Source: Marinomonas sp. UCMA 3892
GTDB lineage: Bacteria > Pseudomonadota > Gammaproteobacteria > Pseudomonadales > Marinomonadaceae
DNA: 64,000 nt
Direction: 5' to 3'
NCBI RefSeq assembly: GCF_012726345.1
Contig: NZ_PTXN01000013.1
Location: forward strand, 1 to 64,000
A model generated the notes under the pieces. The model was not told where the DNA came from, searched no databases, and saw only the letters and a list, made by a program, of their open reading frames with translations. This document shows positions 1 to 7,933 of this stretch, piece after piece (within the stretch, counting starts at the first letter, position 1; the number at the start of each line of letters is the position of its first letter). The translations under genes were made by a program, and so were the position numbers.

Positions 1-33
1 AACCCCGTCCTGCTAAGCAGGGCGGGGTTTTTT
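1..33. terminator. Intrinsic terminator hairpin at window start
   Basis: A GC-rich stem (CCCCGtCCTGC paired with GCAGGgCGGGG) with a TAA loop is followed by a run of Ts. It probably ends a transcript that starts left of the window. Confidence 0.75.
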
Positions 34-61
34 CGTTTAGGCGGTGTAATAGGATTGCTCC

Positions 62-100
62 CACATGCGTGTGGGGCTCTTTATCAAAGACACGCATGTG
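62..100. repeat. 11-bp perfect inverted repeat
   Basis: CACATGCGTGT at 62-72 is the exact reverse complement of ACACGCATGTG at 90-100, separated by 17 bases. No T-run follows, so it is not an ordinary terminator. It could be a protein-binding dyad or a remnant of a mobile-element end. Confidence 0.6.
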
Positions 101-111
101 ACAGTCGGCAT

Positions 112-269
112 CAGTCGTCAAGCTTTATATTAAGAAGGCCCTGATAGCTACGCTGTCAGGGCTTTTTTTCGTCTGCAGAAAATTCTTTTGCCTGTAGGAA
201 TACCATCTTGTCATTGCCTTCGCTTGCGCCAGTTTCGCAAGCTCAACGCGTCAGCGCGACTCCAATGCC
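112..269. repeat. Direct repeat copy 1 (includes a terminator-like hairpin)
   Basis: This segment recurs at 485-622. Both copies share the start CAGTCGTCAAGCTTTATATT, a GCCCTGATAGC hairpin followed by Ts (138-168 here), and a block ending GCGACTCCAATGC. Copy 1 has about 20 extra bases after the hairpin. The second block contains a TTCGC/GCG-rich imperfect dyad around 215-260. Confidence 0.8.
138..168. terminator. Terminator-like hairpin in repeat copy 1
   Basis: GCCCTGATAGC pairs with GCTGTCAGGGC and is followed by seven Ts. No gene in the window obviously uses it. The same hairpin, slightly decayed, is present in copy 2 near 511-540. Confidence 0.6.
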
Positions 270-322
270 AAGATAGCTAAAGGGAGGGGCGATGCCATAC
301 CGCCCCAAGAAGTGTGTTTAGT

Positions 323-342
323 GGACGCTTTAATAAGCGTCC
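323..342. repeat. Perfect 8-bp stem, 4-base loop hairpin
   Basis: GGACGCTT and AAGCGTCC flank TAAT. It lies 62 bases upstream of the truncated transposase-like ORF and may belong to the end of the same mobile element. No T-run follows. Confidence 0.5.
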
Positions 343-404
343 CTCTTTCGTTAAATTCATTTTGTTCCGATCAAAAAACAAACGAAATGAACAAAAGAGG
401 GACT

Positions 405-506
405 ATGGATACTCTAAAACTAAACTCCGCTCAAATACAAGTTGCCATTGATCAACTAACCACCCAACCTGATGGTTTAAACAACAGTCGTCAAGCTTTA
501 TATTAA
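405..506 (+). pseudogene. Truncated transposase-like N-terminus (IS remnant)
   Basis: An ATG with a good ribosome binding site (GAGGG at about 396-400) opens a frame that reads about 27 residues beginning MDTLKLNSAQIQVAIDQL and then runs straight into the duplicated segment starting at 485, stopping at 504-506. The N-terminal style resembles IS256/mutator-type transposases, which I know only from memory and cannot verify here. The abrupt junction with a repeat copy suggests that the rest of the element was deleted. It might instead be a spurious frame. Confidence 0.4.
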
Positions 507-622
507 GATGGCCCTGATAGCTACACTGTCAGGGATTTTTTCCGTCTGTAGGAATGCCATCTTGTCATTGCCTTCGCTTGCGCCTGTTTCGCAAGCTCAA
601 CGCGTCAGCGCGACTCCAATGC
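485..622. repeat. Direct repeat copy 2
   Basis: This is the second copy of the segment at 112-269, about 90 percent alike by eye. It lacks the extra bases after the hairpin and has point changes in the hairpin arms. The truncated transposase-like frame ends at its left boundary. Confidence 0.8.
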
Positions 623-1405
623 AAAAGATGGTATGCATCAGGATAATGCGTAGCCTGATATCATTGAGGTTGCCGCCTTAATGATCGTTCAGCGTTTGAG
701 TGTCAGTGCTTTTCGACTTTGGGTGAAGTGATGCAACTTCTGATGAGTTTTTTTAACCTGATATTACATTCATATATTGTAATAGGTGATTTTATTTGAG
801 CGAGAAAAATCAAAAATGCATTTTTCAATACTCAATAACGGTTCGATTAGCTATTTTTTGAAAAAGCTTCTCTGCTTACGTATTACAATGGGGGAGTTGT
901 TTTTAGACAGCTAGACTTGCGGGTTAATGCTTAGATCGAGTCTATTTTAACTCATGATAAGCCTAATATAATCATGCTTTATTACTGTTAAAATAATGCT
1001 TGAAATATAAATTAGAATGCATTTTTTGTGAAAATCTATCGCTCAAAGTGCTTAAGTGGGATTTTTCTTTAAAAATTTTAGATATATTTATAGATATTTT
1101 TTGAGATCTTTATAGTAATAAATGCTTACAATACATATAGATAGCATTTTTTTGAGATATTATATAGTACCTATTCTATCTAAATAGATAAAAATTATGG
1201 AAAACATGATTGACCCAGCGACTGAAAGCGGACTACAATCAATTTCGTTTAAAAGAGTTGGCAATATTTATGTCCAGAGTTGCGAATATTACGTCATGTA
1301 TGTTCGGTCCTGTTAAGTCATAAGTAATACCGAGTTTTTTTAGCACTATAACGTAGATGATTTACATCTTCGTATAAATTAACTTAACCTACAGGATAAA
1401 CAGAC
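623..1405. other. 780-bp AT-rich intergenic region with the probable csp leader
   Basis: I find no credible ORF on either strand. The sequence is strongly AT-rich from about 740 onward. Cold-shock genes of this family usually carry a long structured 5' leader, so part of 1250-1405 is likely transcribed as the leader of the following gene. I could not single out a convincing promoter. Confidence 0.4.
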
Positions 1406-1615
1406 ATGTCTGACGTAGTAACTGGTACAGTAAAATTTTTCAACGAAACTAAAGGTTTCGGTTTCATCACTCAGGATCAAGGTCCTGATGTTTTTGTTCA
1501 TTTTTCTGCAATCAACACTTCTGGTTTCAAAACTTTGGCTGAAGGCCAAAAAGTTGAATTCCAAGTAGCTCAAGGCAAAAAAGGCCCTGAAGCTCAAAAC
1601 GTTACTCCTTTATAA
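1406..1615 (+). CDS. Cold-shock domain protein (CspA family)
   Basis: A 69-residue single cold-shock domain protein. It shows the RNP1-like KGFGFITQ and RNP2-like DVFVHFSAI motifs that bind single-stranded nucleic acid in this family, where members act as RNA chaperones in the cytoplasm. The length equals the usual CspA length. It follows a long AT-rich upstream region and is followed by a strong terminator, so it is probably transcribed alone. A second paralogue lies at 7602-7814. Which E. coli Csp it matches cannot be decided from sequence alone, so no symbol is given. Confidence 0.95.
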   Translation: MSDVVTGTVKFFNETKGFGFITQDQGPDVFVHFSAINTSGFKTLAEGQKVEFQVAQGKKGPEAQNVTPL

Positions 1616-1654
1616 GGTAACGTTGCTGAGGATACTCTCAGCAGTGCGAATGCT

Positions 1655-1684
1655 AAAAAGCGACTTTTAAAGTCGCTTTTTTTG
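1655..1684 (+). terminator. Terminator after the cold-shock gene
   Basis: AAAAAGCGACTT pairs with AAGTCGCTTTTT and ends in a T-run. A smaller GCTGAG/CTCAGC hairpin precedes it at about 1624-1642. Confidence 0.85.
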
Positions 1685-1785
1685 TTTTTATAGGTTGGTA
1701 TTTGATTCGTTTAAAGCTATAAGAAGGCCTTTGCAATACCTTCAATACTTTAAAGTGCTGGCTAGATGTTCTGAGGGAGGAAAGT

Positions 1786-2331
1786 ATGGCTACGAAATCA
1801 TTGCAAGAACAGCTATTAGGCGTAGGGCTTGTTGATAAAAAGAAAGTTAAGAAATTAAAGGCAGAATCTTTACAGCTCAAGCAGAAAATTAAAAAAGGTA
1901 AAGCCTTAGCGACTGGAGATGATGGTCGCCAAGAAGAGTTGAAGCGTCAAAGGGAGGAAAAGGCTGAGAAAGATAGGGCTTTGAATATGGAGCGTCAGAA
2001 GCTTGCTGAGCAGAAAGCTATACAGGGGCAAATTCGACAAATGATAGAGCAAAATCGAATTCGAAAGCAGGATGGAGATATTGCTTATCATTTTACAGAT
2101 AGTAAAAAGGTAAAGCAGTTATATATTAGTCAATCCATGCACGATGACTTGAGCCGAGGTAGATTGGCAATCGTTAAGCTTGAGCAGCAGTATGAACTTA
2201 TTCCAGAGCCTGTTGCTGTAAAGATAACTGAGCGTGATCCATCTTATGTGCTTGTTTGTAATAATCGTGTTGAGAGTGTAGATGATGATCCTTATGCTGA
2301 CTTTCAGATACCTGATGACTTGATGTGGTAA
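1786..2331 (+). CDS. DUF2058 family protein (YaiL-like)
   Basis: 181 residues. The first ~90 are extremely rich in Lys, Glu, Gln and Arg and look like a basic coiled-coil helix. The C-terminal part (about 95-181) is a compact domain with IAYHFTDSKKVKQLY and ends in an acidic DDDPYADFQIPDDL tail. This arrangement matches the DUF2058/YaiL family, which has been described as nucleic-acid associated but has no firmly established function. The start is supported by a strong GGGAGG about 7 bases upstream. It is monocistronic between two hairpins. Confidence 0.85.
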   Translation: MATKSLQEQLLGVGLVDKKKVKKLKAESLQLKQKIKKGKALATGDDGRQEELKRQREEKAEKDRALNMERQKLAEQKAIQGQIRQMIEQNRIRKQDGDIAYHFTDSKKVKQLYISQSMHDDLSRGRLAIVKLEQQYELIPEPVAVKITERDPSYVLVCNNRVESVDDDPYADFQIPDDLMW

Positions 2332-2350
2332 AATATAATTTTTATGCTTG

Positions 2351-2368
2351 GAGGGCTTTTTTGCCCTC
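2351..2368 (+). terminator. Weak hairpin after the DUF2058 gene
   Basis: GAGGGC and GCCCTC flank a six-T loop. A T-rich stretch follows only after about ten bases, so termination is plausible but not certain. Confidence 0.4.
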
Positions 2369-2743
2369 TATTCCCATTTTTTTACAATTCCTTTACTCTT
2401 TTCGTTGTTTGCTTTGATAGTTTTCAAGCAATATTAAGTGCCTATTTAACGATGTGTTTCTAGTGTGATTATTTAGTAGGTTATGCATTCAGTTAATTTA
2501 TGCACATTCCGAGCAAATTATTTTTAGTCTATTGGTTTTTTTGTTTTTTAATGGCTAATTTCTATACGGAAAATCCTTTTTATATGATATATTTCACGAA
2601 ATAAGCATTTATAGTGGATACTTGATGCAATTAGCTTGCATGTGGTTGTCTATTTCTATGAAATGTTTAAATTGTTTGATTGTTGCTTGCACATATCAAG
2701 CGCCTACAAGAAAAGCGTACACACATTTAAAAGGGAAACGAGA
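2369..2743. other. AT-rich intergenic region upstream of the porin
   Basis: I see no ORF, repeat or recognisable operator. The porin reading frame can be extended upstream to 2636, but this extension lacks a ribosome binding site and has no porin-like character. Confidence 0.5.
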
Positions 2744-3703
2744 ATGAAAAAATCGATTATTGCTATTGCTGTATCAAGTGCAGCACTTGCTTCTGTATCA
2801 GTTCAAGCTGCTGAAGGTTCTACAGTAGATGTTTACGGTAACATCCAGTACGCATACGTTGACAAAGAAGCTGGCGGAAACTTCGAAGACAATGGTTCAA
2901 CTATTGGCTTGAAAGGCGACACGAAAATCAACGACGATTTGACTGCTTTCTTCAAATATGAAATTGAAATCAAAGCTGATCAAAAAGCTGGCCTTGCAGA
3001 TTCTGGTAAATCTAACTTAGACCAAGCTTATGTTGGTTTGAAAGGTTCTTTCGGTAAAGTTCAAATTGGTTCGTTTGATACTATCTACAACAACGCAATC
3101 CAAGATAATATCAACCAATTCGAGTATTTGAGCCCAACAAAAGCTGCTAATTCGTCAGAAGGTGACACTATTGCTTTCTTTACGCCTTCTATGAGTGGCT
3201 TTGAAATGCAAGTAGCTATTCAAGTTAAGGGTAAAGCTAGTGAAACAAATACTGCAGGTAATCCTAACGGCGATAAAATGTCGAGCATGACTGTTTTGAA
3301 ATACTCAACAGATATGTTCTCTGTTGCCTTGGCTCATGATACTCGTAGCAACATTGCAGGTCCTACTACTTCTAAAAATGCTAAAGCGACAACTGGTCTA
3401 GCTTTGACTGTTTTGCCACTAGAAAATCTTTCTGTTACTGCTAAATACGAAACAACAGAAAGTACTCAGGATATCCTAGGTCTAGCTGCTCGTTACGGTT
3501 ACGGTGCTGGTGACGTATATGCTTCTTACCAAAATGTAGATCCTGATGCTGCTGGTTCTAGTAGCTTTAACGAATATGCTGCTGGTGTAACTTATGACCT
3601 AGCATCAAATGTTTATGTATATGCTGAATTGGGTGAGTTTGAAAATGCTAAATCTAGCACTACAGACACTCAAACAGCTGTTGGTGTTTACTACGGTTTC
3701 TAA
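2744..3703 (+). CDS. Outer-membrane porin (gram-negative general porin type)
   Basis: The start at 2744 is chosen because it follows GGGAAACGAG and opens a textbook Sec signal peptide, MKKSIIAIAV then SSAALASVSVQA, cleaved before AEG. The mature part begins VDVYGNIQYAYVD, typical of trimeric porin strand 1, and has alternating amphipathic strands, the GLKGDTKINDDLTAFFKYE second-strand motif and a C-terminal aromatic residue (VGVYYGF) expected for BAM-dependent insertion. At about 319 residues it fits a 16-strand diffusion porin. The substrate cannot be told from sequence. Codon use is biased to favoured codons, suggesting high expression. Confidence 0.9.
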   Translation: MKKSIIAIAVSSAALASVSVQAAEGSTVDVYGNIQYAYVDKEAGGNFEDNGSTIGLKGDTKINDDLTAFFKYEIEIKADQKAGLADSGKSNLDQAYVGLKGSFGKVQIGSFDTIYNNAIQDNINQFEYLSPTKAANSSEGDTIAFFTPSMSGFEMQVAIQVKGKASETNTAGNPNGDKMSSMTVLKYSTDMFSVALAHDTRSNIAGPTTSKNAKATTGLALTVLPLENLSVTAKYETTESTQDILGLAARYGYGAGDVYASYQNVDPDAAGSSSFNEYAAGVTYDLASNVYVYAELGEFENAKSSTTDTQTAVGVYYGF

Positions 3704-3733
3704 GATCTTCTCCTAGAGGATTTTATTTACTCT

Positions 3734-3767
3734 AAGGCTCCTATCTAATAATAAGGTGGGAGCCTTA
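3734..3767 (+). terminator. Hairpin after the porin gene
   Basis: AAGGCTCC pairs with GGAGCCTT. There is no long T-run, so it may stabilise the mRNA end rather than terminate strongly. A better terminator follows at 3835. Confidence 0.45.
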
Positions 3768-3834
3768 CGTTAAGTAAGATCATTCAAGGTTCCATATTTC
3801 TTCTCTTGTAGGCGGATTTGTTGGAACATTTTTC

Positions 3835-3866
3835 AGCATCAGGTGGTAACATCTGATGCTTTTTTT
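3835..3866 (+). terminator. Intrinsic terminator downstream of the porin
   Basis: AGCATCAG and CTGATGCT flank a ten-base loop and are followed by six Ts. Confidence 0.75.
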
Positions 3867-3962
3867 ATGTCTGATGTTTGGGCTTTGATAATAATAAAAA
3901 CTTGATTGTTATTTGATCAAACCGTTAAACTAATTTTTTTAATATAAGATTGGCGGTCGGTT

Positions 3963-4601
3963 ATGCTTAACATGGATTTTGCTCAGACAGTATTCATGGA
4001 TACGGATAAAATTAATTGGATCGCCAGTCCTATGTCTGGTGTTTATAGAAAGCCTTTAGCAAGAGAGTGGGCTGAGCGAGGTCATGCAACGAGTCTTGTT
4101 AGATATGAGGCTGGCTCGGTATTTCGTCCTCACCCACATCCTCTTGGAGAAGAAATACTGGTTTTAAATGGTGTTTTTTCGGATGAAAAAGGTGATTTTA
4201 AAGCAGGAAGCTATTTTAGAAACCCTCCCGGTAGTAGTCATGCTCCTCATAGTCGTGATGGCTGTTTTTTATTGGTCAAATTACATCAGTTTCAAGTTTC
4301 CGATTTAAATCAAATCTATGTAGATACTCCTAATATCTGGTCATCTCAAAAATCCGAAGTTGTTCCTCTTTACGAATTTGGCGCTGAGCGCGTTTGGTTT
4401 GTTCGTATTCAGAATGGTGAAGATATATTAAGTGAATTGGACTTAGCGACTTCCGTTGAGTTATTTATTATATCTGGGCAAGCTGAGTACGGAGCTATTC
4501 AAATGGCTTCAGGAGCATGGCTACGTGAGCCTAGCTTCAGATTAGACCATTGGGTTGTGCCGTCAAATTGCTTTATTTGGTTAAAGTCAGGCCATTTCTA
4601 A
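3963..4601 (+). CDS. ChrR-like cupin domain protein
   Basis: 212 residues forming two cupin-like halves. The first (about 45-110) carries clustered metal-ligand candidates: His57, His59 and Glu63 or Glu64 in RPHPHPLGEEILVLNG, and His93 or His96 in NPPGSSHAPHS. This pattern matches the cupin domain of ChrR-type anti-sigma factors, but the N-terminal zinc-binding anti-sigma domain is absent, so it is more likely a stand-alone metal-binding or enzymatic cupin. The second half (110-212) keeps the fold style without obvious ligands. The next gene is an FAH-family hydrolase 27 bases downstream, suggesting a small catabolic operon. Confidence 0.8.
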   Translation: MLNMDFAQTVFMDTDKINWIASPMSGVYRKPLAREWAERGHATSLVRYEAGSVFRPHPHPLGEEILVLNGVFSDEKGDFKAGSYFRNPPGSSHAPHSRDGCFLLVKLHQFQVSDLNQIYVDTPNIWSSQKSEVVPLYEFGAERVWFVRIQNGEDILSELDLATSVELFIISGQAEYGAIQMASGAWLREPSFRLDHWVVPSNCFIWLKSGHF

Positions 4602-4628
4602 ATCCTACTATTCTTTATTGAGACTTAA

Positions 4629-5336
4629 ATGAAAAATATTGTACCTGAGCAAGATAGAGTTTATTTACCTATTGCTGAAAGTAATCAAGTATATCCAGTT
4701 GGTCGTGTTTATTGTGTTGGCCGTAATTACGCTGAACATTCAAAAGAAATGGGTGATGACCCAGAAAGAGATCCACCATTCTTTTTTGCAAAAGATTCCT
4801 CTTGTGTTGTACCCGCTGGCTTTTCTGAATCAACTCTTATTACTTATCCCATGGCTACATCACAGTTTGAGTATGAGGTAGAGCTTGTTATTGCGATAGG
4901 AAAGGGTGGTCGTAATTTAACGCTGCAGCAATCTAGAGAGGCCATTCTCGGTTATGCAGTAGGTTTGGACATGACTCGTCGAGATCTTCAGTCGCAAGCT
5001 AAAAAGAAAGGGCGTCCTTGGGAGGTGGGTAAATCATTTGATGAGTCTGCACCAATAAGCCCTATTTTATTAAAAACAGACTTACTTGCTGATAATGTTT
5101 CAAAGGCTGAAATTGGATTAAAAGTTAATGGTGATCTTAAGCAAATTAGCCATGTTACAAACTTAACTTGGTCTATTGAGGAAGTTATTTGTAAGTTGTC
5201 AGAGGTCTTTGAGTTACGACCAGGTGATTTAATTATGACGGGGACGCCTGAGAATGTCGGGGCTGTAGTTGTTGGAGATGAAATGCAGGCTTGGGTTGAG
5301 CATTTAGGTGAAATAAGAGTTCGTGTTACTGATTGA
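4629..5336 (+). CDS. Fumarylacetoacetate hydrolase family protein
   Basis: 235 residues of the FAH/5-oxopent-3-ene-tricarboxylate decarboxylase fold. It contains the family opening VYCVGRNYAEHSKEMG, probable metal ligands Glu83, Glu85 and Asp114 (YEVELVIAIG and GLDMTRRDLQ) and the closing DLIMTGTPENVG. E. coli YcgM and human FAHD1 are close relatives in type. Members act on C-C bonds of oxaloacetate, acylpyruvates or related acids. The exact substrate is not visible. It is probably co-transcribed with the upstream cupin protein and ends convergently against the DTW gene, overlapping it by 11 bases. Confidence 0.9.
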   Translation: MKNIVPEQDRVYLPIAESNQVYPVGRVYCVGRNYAEHSKEMGDDPERDPPFFFAKDSSCVVPAGFSESTLITYPMATSQFEYEVELVIAIGKGGRNLTLQQSREAILGYAVGLDMTRRDLQSQAKKKGRPWEVGKSFDESAPISPILLKTDLLADNVSKAEIGLKVNGDLKQISHVTNLTWSIEEVICKLSEVFELRPGDLIMTGTPENVGAVVVGDEMQAWVEHLGEIRVRVTD

Positions 5337-5784
5337 ATTCAATAAATTTTTCTGACAGCTCTTTTGCTGCTGGATGTTGATATTCTGTCAATAACTGGAT
5401 CGCAACTTCAGCAGTGCAAAGGCCAATGTCTTTTTGATTGCGGCGTTTTTTGTAGGCAGACTTTATGTTTTGAATCTCATAATGTCTGAATTTTTGTAAA
5501 TAGGGTGATTGGTTATATATTTTTCGAGCTTGTTGCCAAGTTCCATCAAGAATAATGATGTTGTCTATAGATTCGGTGATATTGGCTTGAAATCTATCTT
5601 GCTCATCGTTGCAAAGATAAATGAGTAGAGTGTTACTAGGTGAGAGTTTCAAAATATCTTTATTGGGCGAAACTCTAGACCAGATAATGATTTCGCATTC
5701 GTTTTGGAGTGCTTCTTTTACCAGTCTTCCTGTTCCTGAGGGCTTTTTGAGCTCTTCACTATGTGTAATTAGCCAAATCTTCAT
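5326..5784 (-). CDS. DTW domain protein, probable tRNA-uridine aminocarboxypropyltransferase
   Basis: 152 residues from the ATG at 5784. The key motif LDGTWQQARKIYNQSPYL contains the DTW-type signature that names the family, with SAM-binding character. Characterised members (TapT/TuaA) add an acp group to tRNA uridine 47. Here the protein is short: the N-terminal Cys cluster seen in longer DTW proteins is missing. A longer in-frame extension to 5925 runs back through the amtB terminator and overlaps amtB, and has no domain character, so it is rejected. The C-terminal 12 bases overlap the FAH gene tail to tail. Confidence 0.8.
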   Translation of the reverse strand: MKIWLITHSEELKKPSGTGRLVKEALQNECEIIIWSRVSPNKDILKLSPSNTLLIYLCNDEQDRFQANITESIDNIIILDGTWQQARKIYNQSPYLQKFRHYEIQNIKSAYKKRRNQKDIGLCTAEVAIQLLTEYQHPAAKELSEKFIEFNQ

Positions 5785-5841
5785 TAGTATTTTTGTTTCA
5801 ATAAATCGGTAATTATACAGGTCTCTAGATGAACTAGAAAA

Positions 5842-5896
5842 TAAAAAAAGCTTAATATCGGCTTGGCTATAAATGATCCAAACCGACATCAAGCTT
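5842..5896 (-). terminator. Long-stem terminator of amtB
   Basis: On the minus strand a 19-bp stem (AAGCTTGATGTCGGTTTGG with CCAAGCCGATATTAAGCTT, three G-U pairs) encloses an 11-base loop and is followed by seven Ts. It sits 15 bases past the amtB stop and insulates the DTW gene. Confidence 0.9.
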
Positions 5897-5911
5897 TTAT
5901 ACAAGGTAGAG

Positions 5912-7123
5912 TTATTCTTTGCCAATAGAGCCTATTTTATGAATGGATAAATCTGCCCCGTTAAATTCATCTTCTTCACTAAGACGTAATCCGCTCACTA
6001 ATTTAACTATTCCATAAACAACGAATCCGCTTAGTGTTGCAATTGCAATTCCACCAGAGCTCCCTACGAGCTGAGATAAGAAGCTAACGCCACCTAAGCC
6101 CCCAAGTGTCTCAGATCCAAAAATACCTGCTGCAATGCCTCCCCAGGCCCCACAAACACCATGCAGAGGCCAAACACCGAGAACATCATCTGTGTGTTTG
6201 AATTTTTGCTGAATAATAGTAAATAACGTAGTAAATATTGCACCAGCAAATGCTCCTGTGGCTAAAGCGCCAATAGGGTGCATGATGTCGGAACCTGCGC
6301 ATACGGCAACTAAACCTGCTAAGGGACCGTTATGGATAAAGCCTGGGTCATTTTTTCCAAATAACATGGCCGCTATGATGCCGCCAACCATCGCCATTAA
6401 AGAATTAACAGCCACTAAGCCGCTTATGCCATCAAGCGTTTGTGCTGACATGACGTTAAAACCAAACCAACCTATACAAAGTATCCAGGCGCCTAAGGCC
6501 AAAAATGGGATGTTTGACGGTGCAAATGCGACTAATTTTCCGTGTCTAAAACGGCCTCGACGTGTACCAAGTAGGATAATGGCGGCAAGAGCAACCCAGC
6601 CCCCAAAAGCATGAACGACAACGGAGCCTGCAAAGTCATGAAAAGGCGCCCCGTATTGTTTTTCTAGCCAATTTTGAAGGCCATAATTTCCATTCCATAC
6701 AATGCCTTCAAAAAATGGATAGGCAATACCAACAATTATCGCTGCAGAAATTAGCATGGGATAAAATTTTGCTCGTTCAGCAACACCACCAGAAATTATG
6801 GCAGGTATCGCCGCAGCAAAAGTCATGAGGAAAAAAAACTTTACTAAACTATAACCATGTTCCTGTGATAATACCGCTGCGCTGTCAAAAAAATTGATGC
6901 CATAGGCAATTTGATAGCCAACAAAAAAGTAAACGAGAGCCGAAATTGCAAAATCAGTCATTATTTTGACTAAAGCGTTTACTTGATTCTTATGTCGTAC
7001 CGTTCCCACTTCTAAAAAAGCGAACCCTGCATGCATGGCAAATACCATTATGGCGCCAAGCAGTATAAAAAGAGTATTTGAACTGGAAACTAGCATCTCT
7101 ACTGCACTGTTTGTGGATGTCAA
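5912..7123 (-). CDS. amtB: Ammonium transporter, Amt/MEP family
   Basis: 403 residues with 11 predicted hydrophobic segments. Family marks include DFAGSVVVHAFGGWVAL with the first pore histidine, LHGVCGAWGGIAAGIFG with the second, and the NPG-like DPGFIHNGPLAG region. It conducts ammonium across the inner membrane and is normally gated by a GlnK/PII protein. No glnK is adjacent, unlike many gammaproteobacteria. The N-terminus begins directly near the first membrane segment with no long signal peptide. A sigma-54-like promoter about 117 bases upstream fits nitrogen control. Confidence 0.95.
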   Translation of the reverse strand: MTSTNSAVEMLVSSSNTLFILLGAIMVFAMHAGFAFLEVGTVRHKNQVNALVKIMTDFAISALVYFFVGYQIAYGINFFDSAAVLSQEHGYSLVKFFFLMTFAAAIPAIISGGVAERAKFYPMLISAAIIVGIAYPFFEGIVWNGNYGLQNWLEKQYGAPFHDFAGSVVVHAFGGWVALAAIILLGTRRGRFRHGKLVAFAPSNIPFLALGAWILCIGWFGFNVMSAQTLDGISGLVAVNSLMAMVGGIIAAMLFGKNDPGFIHNGPLAGLVAVCAGSDIMHPIGALATGAFAGAIFTTLFTIIQQKFKHTDDVLGVWPLHGVCGAWGGIAAGIFGSETLGGLGGVSFLSQLVGSSGGIAIATLSGFVVYGIVKLVSGLRLSEEDEFNGADLSIHKIGSIGKE

Positions 7124-7239
7124 AGGTGGCTCCTAACGTTTGTTTTTGCACCGAAAAGGTTTGCTATTGTCCTTAAATGCTCTTTTTTGGGGCTTTATTG
7201 GTTTTTTAAGATTGGTTAATTGAAATTTATTTTGGATTA

Positions 7240-7255
7240 AGCAATAACTGTTCCA
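7240..7255 (-). promoter_or_regulatory. Probable sigma-54 promoter of amtB
   Basis: On the minus strand the sequence reads TGGAAC-AGTTA-TTGCT, one base from the -24/-12 consensus TGGCAC-N5-TTGCW with correct GG-N10-GC spacing. It points at amtB, starting about 117 bases upstream of its ATG. I did not find a full NtrC dyad. Confidence 0.55.
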
Positions 7256-7601
7256 TTTATGCTTTTATTTGGTGCTATTTAATTGGACTCTTCCTAAATT
7301 GCACTGTTTTGAAGTTTTGGGCGTTTTTGTTGTTTTATAGCTTAGTATGGTTGTGGTTTTTGGTTGGCTTTATAGGATAGGGCTGATAATTTGGTTGAGT
7401 GTTATTACTTTTTTTAACAATACTTGTTTTTCATCTGCTTTCTATTTTATTTTTTACGACTTATTATCGATAAGTTGGTGTATTTTTTAAGATAAATCTT
7501 AACTTAATATGCTTAACATTAAGAAGTTACTCAAGCTTTAAGAGCTTTTAGCATAGTTAAAAGATTGCCTATTTAAGGGCAACATAAATAATGAGGTTGT
7601 T
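7256..7601. other. AT-rich intergenic region, probable csp leader
   Basis: I see no ORF or repeat. The last ~150 bases are likely the leader of the cold-shock gene at 7602. TTAAGATAAATCTTAA at about 7488-7503 is a short dyad of unknown meaning. Confidence 0.35.
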
Positions 7602-7814
7602 ATGTCAGGTCAGTTAGTATCAGGTATTGTTAAATGGTTTAATGATGAAAAAGGATTTGGTTTTATTGAACGTGAAGGCGGACCTGATGTTTTCGTTCAT
7701 TTCCGTTCAATAAATGGTAGTGGTCGTCGCACTTTGCAAGAAGGTCAAAAAGTAACGTTCGAAGTGACTCAAGGTCAAAAAGGTCCTCAAGCTGAGAATG
7801 TTACTCCAGTTTAA
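7602..7814 (+). CDS. Cold-shock domain protein (CspA family), second copy
   Basis: 70 residues, one cold-shock domain with KGFGFIERE and DVFVHFRSI as the RNA-binding strands. It resembles the paralogue at 1406-1615, especially in the shared C-terminus GPxAxNVTPx, but differs at many positions, for example WFNDEKG for FFNETKG. A GAGG ribosome site precedes the ATG. Probably monocistronic, with its own long-stem terminator. Confidence 0.95.
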   Translation: MSGQLVSGIVKWFNDEKGFGFIEREGGPDVFVHFRSINGSGRRTLQEGQKVTFEVTQGQKGPQAENVTPV

Positions 7815-7830
7815 TTGAGTCCTAATCGAT

Positions 7831-7895
7831 CAAAAAAGCCATGCCTATAAGCTTCTTGTTTTTTATAAGATGTTTATAGATAGCATGGTTTTTTT
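7831..7895 (+). terminator. Long-arm terminator after the second cold-shock gene
   Basis: AAAAAAGCCATGC at 7832-7844 pairs with GCATGGTTTTTT at 7883-7894. The interior contains a nested CTATA/TATAG pairing. T-run at the 3' side. Confidence 0.75.
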
Positions 7896-7933
7896 ATATG
7901 TGAGATTTGTATTATAAAAATCAGGAGTTTTTT

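Noticed and set aside
312..404. Upstream extension of the transposase-like ORF
   Set aside because: The part before 405 has no ribosome site, includes the hairpin and shows no protein character.
4639..4881. 80-codon frame inside the FAH-hydrolase gene
   Set aside because: Same-strand shadow frame with no ribosome site and low-complexity hydrophobic composition.
6258..6614. 118-codon plus-strand frame inside amtB
   Set aside because: Antisense to a well supported membrane-protein gene with conserved motifs; its composition is the mirror of amtB.
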